Shown here: positions 61,391 through 64,000 of the stretch, piece by piece
Layout of the letters: the number at the start of each line of letters is the position of its first letter
Position numbering within the stretch: position 1 is the stretch's first letter
Origin: Tritrichomonas foetus
Taxonomy: Eukaryota; Parabasalia; Tritrichomonadida; Tritrichomonadidae
Assembly: GCA_001839685.1 (NCBI GenBank)
Contig: MLAK01000068.1
Location: 4,215 to 68,214 of the forward strand
Length of the DNA: 64,000 bases
Direction of reading: 5' to 3'
Position numbers and translations under genes: made by a program
Notes under the pieces: model-generated
Seen by the model: the letters and a program-made list of their open reading frames with translations, nothing else
Told to the model about the DNA's origin: nothing
The model's database searches: none

Positions 61391-61726
61391 TTAGTATTTT
61401 CGCTGGTTGAACAATTTTGGCTTTCTATCAGCTTCTTCTTTGGATTCCCCGTGCCTGATTCTGGTTTTCTTCGGACGATCGTCGACAAGGAGGGTTCCGA
61501 GATTGATGACTTCGGGAAGAATGACGTATCTAATTGAAGCACCACGAATTGTCATGTTTTCGAGACGTTCTTCGGGTTGTCCTGGTCTTTTGATTTGAAC
61601 TAATCGTACATGAGTGTTCATGGCAGAATCGACTCCAACAACTGTTCCGTTGATAATTGTGTTATCTTTGAGTTCAATTTGAACGTTTTCACGAACGAGT
61701 TTACGCAAGAAATGAACGAGTTTCAT
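61391..61726 (-). CDS. SNRPD1: small nuclear ribonucleoprotein SmD1
   Basis: This encodes 111 residues. The start MKLVHFLRKLVRENVQIELK matches the SmD1 opening; the Sm1 motif (VQIELKDNTIINGTVVGVDS), MNTHVRLV, and the Sm2 motif (SIRYVILPEVINLGTLLVDD) follow in order. SmD1 is part of the heptameric Sm ring on U1, U2, U4 and U5 snRNAs, so the spliceosome is present in this organism even though the genes in this window lack visible introns. The tail after VDD is short and basic but has none of the RG dipeptides found in animal and fungal SmD1. Confidence 0.94.
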   Translation of the reverse strand: MKLVHFLRKLVRENVQIELKDNTIINGTVVGVDSAMNTHVRLVQIKRPGQPEERLENMTIRGASIRYVILPEVINLGTLLVDDRPKKTRIRHGESKEEADRKPKLFNQRKY

Positions 61727-61952
61727 TTAAGTATTTTCAGACAGGACTGGTCAAATTCGTAGGTTAATTTTACTTCATGATTTTGATTAACTTTTTGAAT
61801 ACTTTTGATGTAAGGGGGAAATTTATATTGTGAATTCATCTCTTCAAAAACTCTCCAATGTTTATGGATTGTTGCAACTTGCAACACAGAGGAAGAAACT
61901 TTTTATAATCATAAACAACCTTTTTTCATCAATCATCATATTAAATTTATAA

Positions 61953-63245
61953 TGCGGTAGAAGCGCATTTTTTCACAGTAATTTGTTTAAAAACTTTATA
62001 TATTCTCCAATGAAAATATATAGTAGTCATAGATTTCAATTAGATAGTTATTTCTCTAATGATTGTTGTGATATTCTTTCGATATCAGTTGAAATCACAT
62101 CTTGTACATTTGTAAAATGTAATTCAGGAAAATATAATGATAGTGGTGCTATCATGATATCTTGTTGTACAGCTACAATCGTTAAAAATTGTATTTTTTC
62201 AAATTGTTCATCATGGTTGGTGGTTCAATGTTTCGTACACGTGTTTCTTCTGTAGTTTTAGAAATCATAGAGGTGTTAGTTTTTTTCTTGTATTCAAGTT
62301 AAATGTAATGAATACTAATTTTACTCAAAATAAATCTAAATTCCAAATTGAAGCATTATCATTTTATTCTAGTGAAAGCGCATTAATTACATATTGTTTT
62401 TTTGTTGAAAATACTGTACCAAATAGCCGCTGCATAAAATTTGATTCATGCATTTCTCAGTTTTCATTGGGCATATTTGGATAAAACAAATGTGATTCTG
62501 TCTTTCAAATTCTAGATAATGAATCACTATATGTTAAGTTTATTCAAAATGTTGGATTGTCGATCAATTGTAACAGTGCTATAAAATTTAGTTTTCATAA
62601 TATATCATTCTAGAATTCATTAATGAAAGAAATTAAGATATATATGAATTCTGCTGAATTCTTTGAACAAGAATTTGTACTGTTAGGAATTAATGTAGAA
62701 GTTGATTTTCCTATGATATTACTATTAAAAATGTACCAAGATCAACAAAAATACCGATGAAAGCGAACGAAAATGGGAAATAAAACGTAATATATTGGAA
62801 TGATTTAAATATCATTAGAAATCATAAGAATGATGAAATTGAAGTAAGCATTAATAATCTGAATGACCACAATGAGAAAAGAAATAAAATTCATGAAAAT
62901 CGATCAAAAACATCAGTTATAACTCCTAAGAAGCTACTATCTAACCAAAAGAAAAATATAAAACTCACAAGATTTATATAGTTTTTTCTGAATTGTTGGC
63001 GCCTTTTCAATTATGATTGTTTTCTTTCTTTACAAGGTTGATATAAGTTCATCATCTATTTATTATAAACAAAGTACAAATGACAGACAAGAAGACATTA
63101 ATGAAATTAAATATCATTCCAGATAATCAATTCTGTTTTTCTAAGTCCTTAAACATCATCATTTCACAAAGACCAGAATACCTCACCATTGTTCGAAGGT
63201 GCTAAAAAGATCTCCGAAAAAGATGATGGTAAAAAAGTGAAATGA
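61953..63245 (+). pseudogene. decayed surface beta-helix protein with C-terminal membrane anchor
   Basis: Pieces in several frames make up one recognisable architecture. From about 61983 come beta-helix rungs (ISVEITSCTFVKCNSG, ATIVKNCIFSNCSS), then LNVMNTNFTQNKSKFQIE and other rungs around 62330-62600. At about 62996-63120 a membrane span reads IVGAFSIMIVFFLYKVDI, followed by a short cytoplasmic tail (STNDRQEDINEIKYHS, later EGAKKISEKDDGKK) to about 63242. Between the pieces are frameshifts and stops, and no open frame exceeds about 90 codons. The plan of repeated CxF rungs, one membrane span and a short tail fits the polymorphic-membrane-protein-like surface family of trichomonads. The gene is dead, and decay is advanced but not complete. 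Confidence 0.65.
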
Positions 63246-63412
63246 CTCATACTTGACTGATGCCTAGGCTATTTATCTTGATATATTCATGGTTAATCAT
63301 TCTTATTCAATATTATTTCATGTGCGAAATCAGATAAAAAATAAAAATACGCAAATATTCGATCTTTATCGCAATACAATATTTATTTATGAAATATATC
63401 GAATCAAACAAT

Positions 63413-64000
63413 TTATTTGAAACGTAAAAGTGGTGCCTCAGACGTTTCTGTTGTCTTAATCATAAAGTCTTCTTCAGTCAAATCATATCTTCTCATATCA
63501 AGTTTATCCAAAATCATATCCTCTCTTCTATTTGGATCTTGTACCAGCTTCTGAATCACATCATAATCATCTTCATCGATTGGATTCACCGCAATATTCA
63601 AATCAACCAGAGAAGTTGTAACATTTAGTGCTTCAATAATATCTTTGAAGTTCGAAATTCGATTTCCTGAGATATCCAATTTCTTCAAACTTTTTGATGT
63701 CTTTATCAAAAGTGCAACAAATAGAATTCCATTATTACCGATTTGATTTGAGCTTAAATTCAATTCTTCCAAAGTTGAACTTTGTTTGGCACATTCGCAA
63801 AGCTTCTGAACACCATTTGAACCAATCTGGTTGTCAGATAAATCAAGTTTCCTTATCGGCGAATGGAGGAGAATCGAGCCAATGGCGTGGGCGCCATTCT
63901 GCCGAATTTCATTATGTGCAAATGTCAGTGAAGTGAGAGAATTGAATGCTTTGAAAAGACCTTCAGCAACTTTAACGACAGCTTGGTCAGTTAAAGAATT
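63413..64000 (-). CDS. leucine-rich-repeat protein (ribonuclease-inhibitor type), partial
   Basis: The frame continues off the right edge of the window, so only the last 195 residues are seen; the start is missing. The repeats are of the ribonuclease-inhibitor type: NSLTSLTFAHNEIRQNGAHA, RKLDLSDNQIGSNGVQKLCE, EELNLSSNQIGNNGILFVA, KKLDISGNRISNFKDII and VDLNIAVNPIDEDDYDVIQ. A short charged tail ends in EAPLLRFK. Such proteins are protein-binding scaffolds. Nothing in the visible part fixes a function. Confidence 0.9.
   Translation of the reverse strand, partial: NSLTDQAVVKVAEGLFKAFNSLTSLTFAHNEIRQNGAHAIGSILLHSPIRKLDLSDNQIGSNGVQKLCECAKQSSTLEELNLSSNQIGNNGILFVALLIKTSKSLKKLDISGNRISNFKDIIEALNVTTSLVDLNIAVNPIDEDDYDVIQKLVQDPNRREDMILDKLDMRRYDLTEEDFMIKTTETSEAPLLRFK

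Overview
The window reads as nuclear DNA of a parabasalid protist, most likely a Tritrichomonas species (T. foetus or a close relative). The DNA is strongly AT-rich. Nearly all genes are single open frames with no visible introns, and intergenic spacers are short to medium. Several genes belong to families known to be expanded in trichomonads: membrane cyclase/PAS proteins, ankyrin proteins, BTB proteins, small kinases, PP2A B56 subunits and saposin-like proteins. There is one Mutator-like DNA transposon, many gene fossils, and TCAYT-type initiator motifs just upstream of several start codons. The species call is inference; no rRNA or species marker is present.

Layout. 1-5.2 kb: a decayed gene, a 14-bp tandem repeat, a small beta-helix protein, then about 3 kb of fossil-bearing spacer with four ambiguous bases. 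5.3-21.3 kb: a signalling and housekeeping block with a PP2A B56 subunit, a protein kinase broken by one in-frame TGA, COP9 signalosome CSN2, a Golgi-type glycosyltransferase, Raptor (TORC1), a second B56 paralogue and a nitroreductase. 21.7-23.9 kb: a multidomain protein joining an RRM-like region, a PARG-like (DUF2263) region, a decayed rhodanese and a Cdc25-type phosphatase domain. 24.0-27.6 kb: a MULE transposon bounded by poly-T tracts. 27.7-43.8 kb: an ARM/HEAT-like protein, two proteins of unknown role, a 1717-residue helical protein with spastizin-like C-terminus, an RGG/coiled-coil protein, a small chromo-shadow-like protein, a BTB-F5/8C protein and a tubby-like protein. 44.7-48.1 kb: two secreted double-saposin proteins around a membrane protein. 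50-57.3 kb: a second kinase, a giant membrane protein with PAS and a degenerate cyclase domain, and a Rossmann-like membrane protein. 57.6-64 kb: a frameshifted ankyrin gene, a 21-bp tandem repeat, a winged-helix-like protein, tRNA-Lys(UUU), SmD1, a fossil of a beta-helix surface protein and the end of a leucine-rich-repeat gene.

There is no operon logic. Genes are independent units on both strands. TORC1, PP2A and COP9 parts are core eukaryotic regulators. The saposin pair and the beta-helix fossil belong to surface or secreted families. The most unusual item is the PARG-like/Cdc25-like fusion at 21688-23886. Function calls rest on motifs read by eye and remembered family features; no database search was run.
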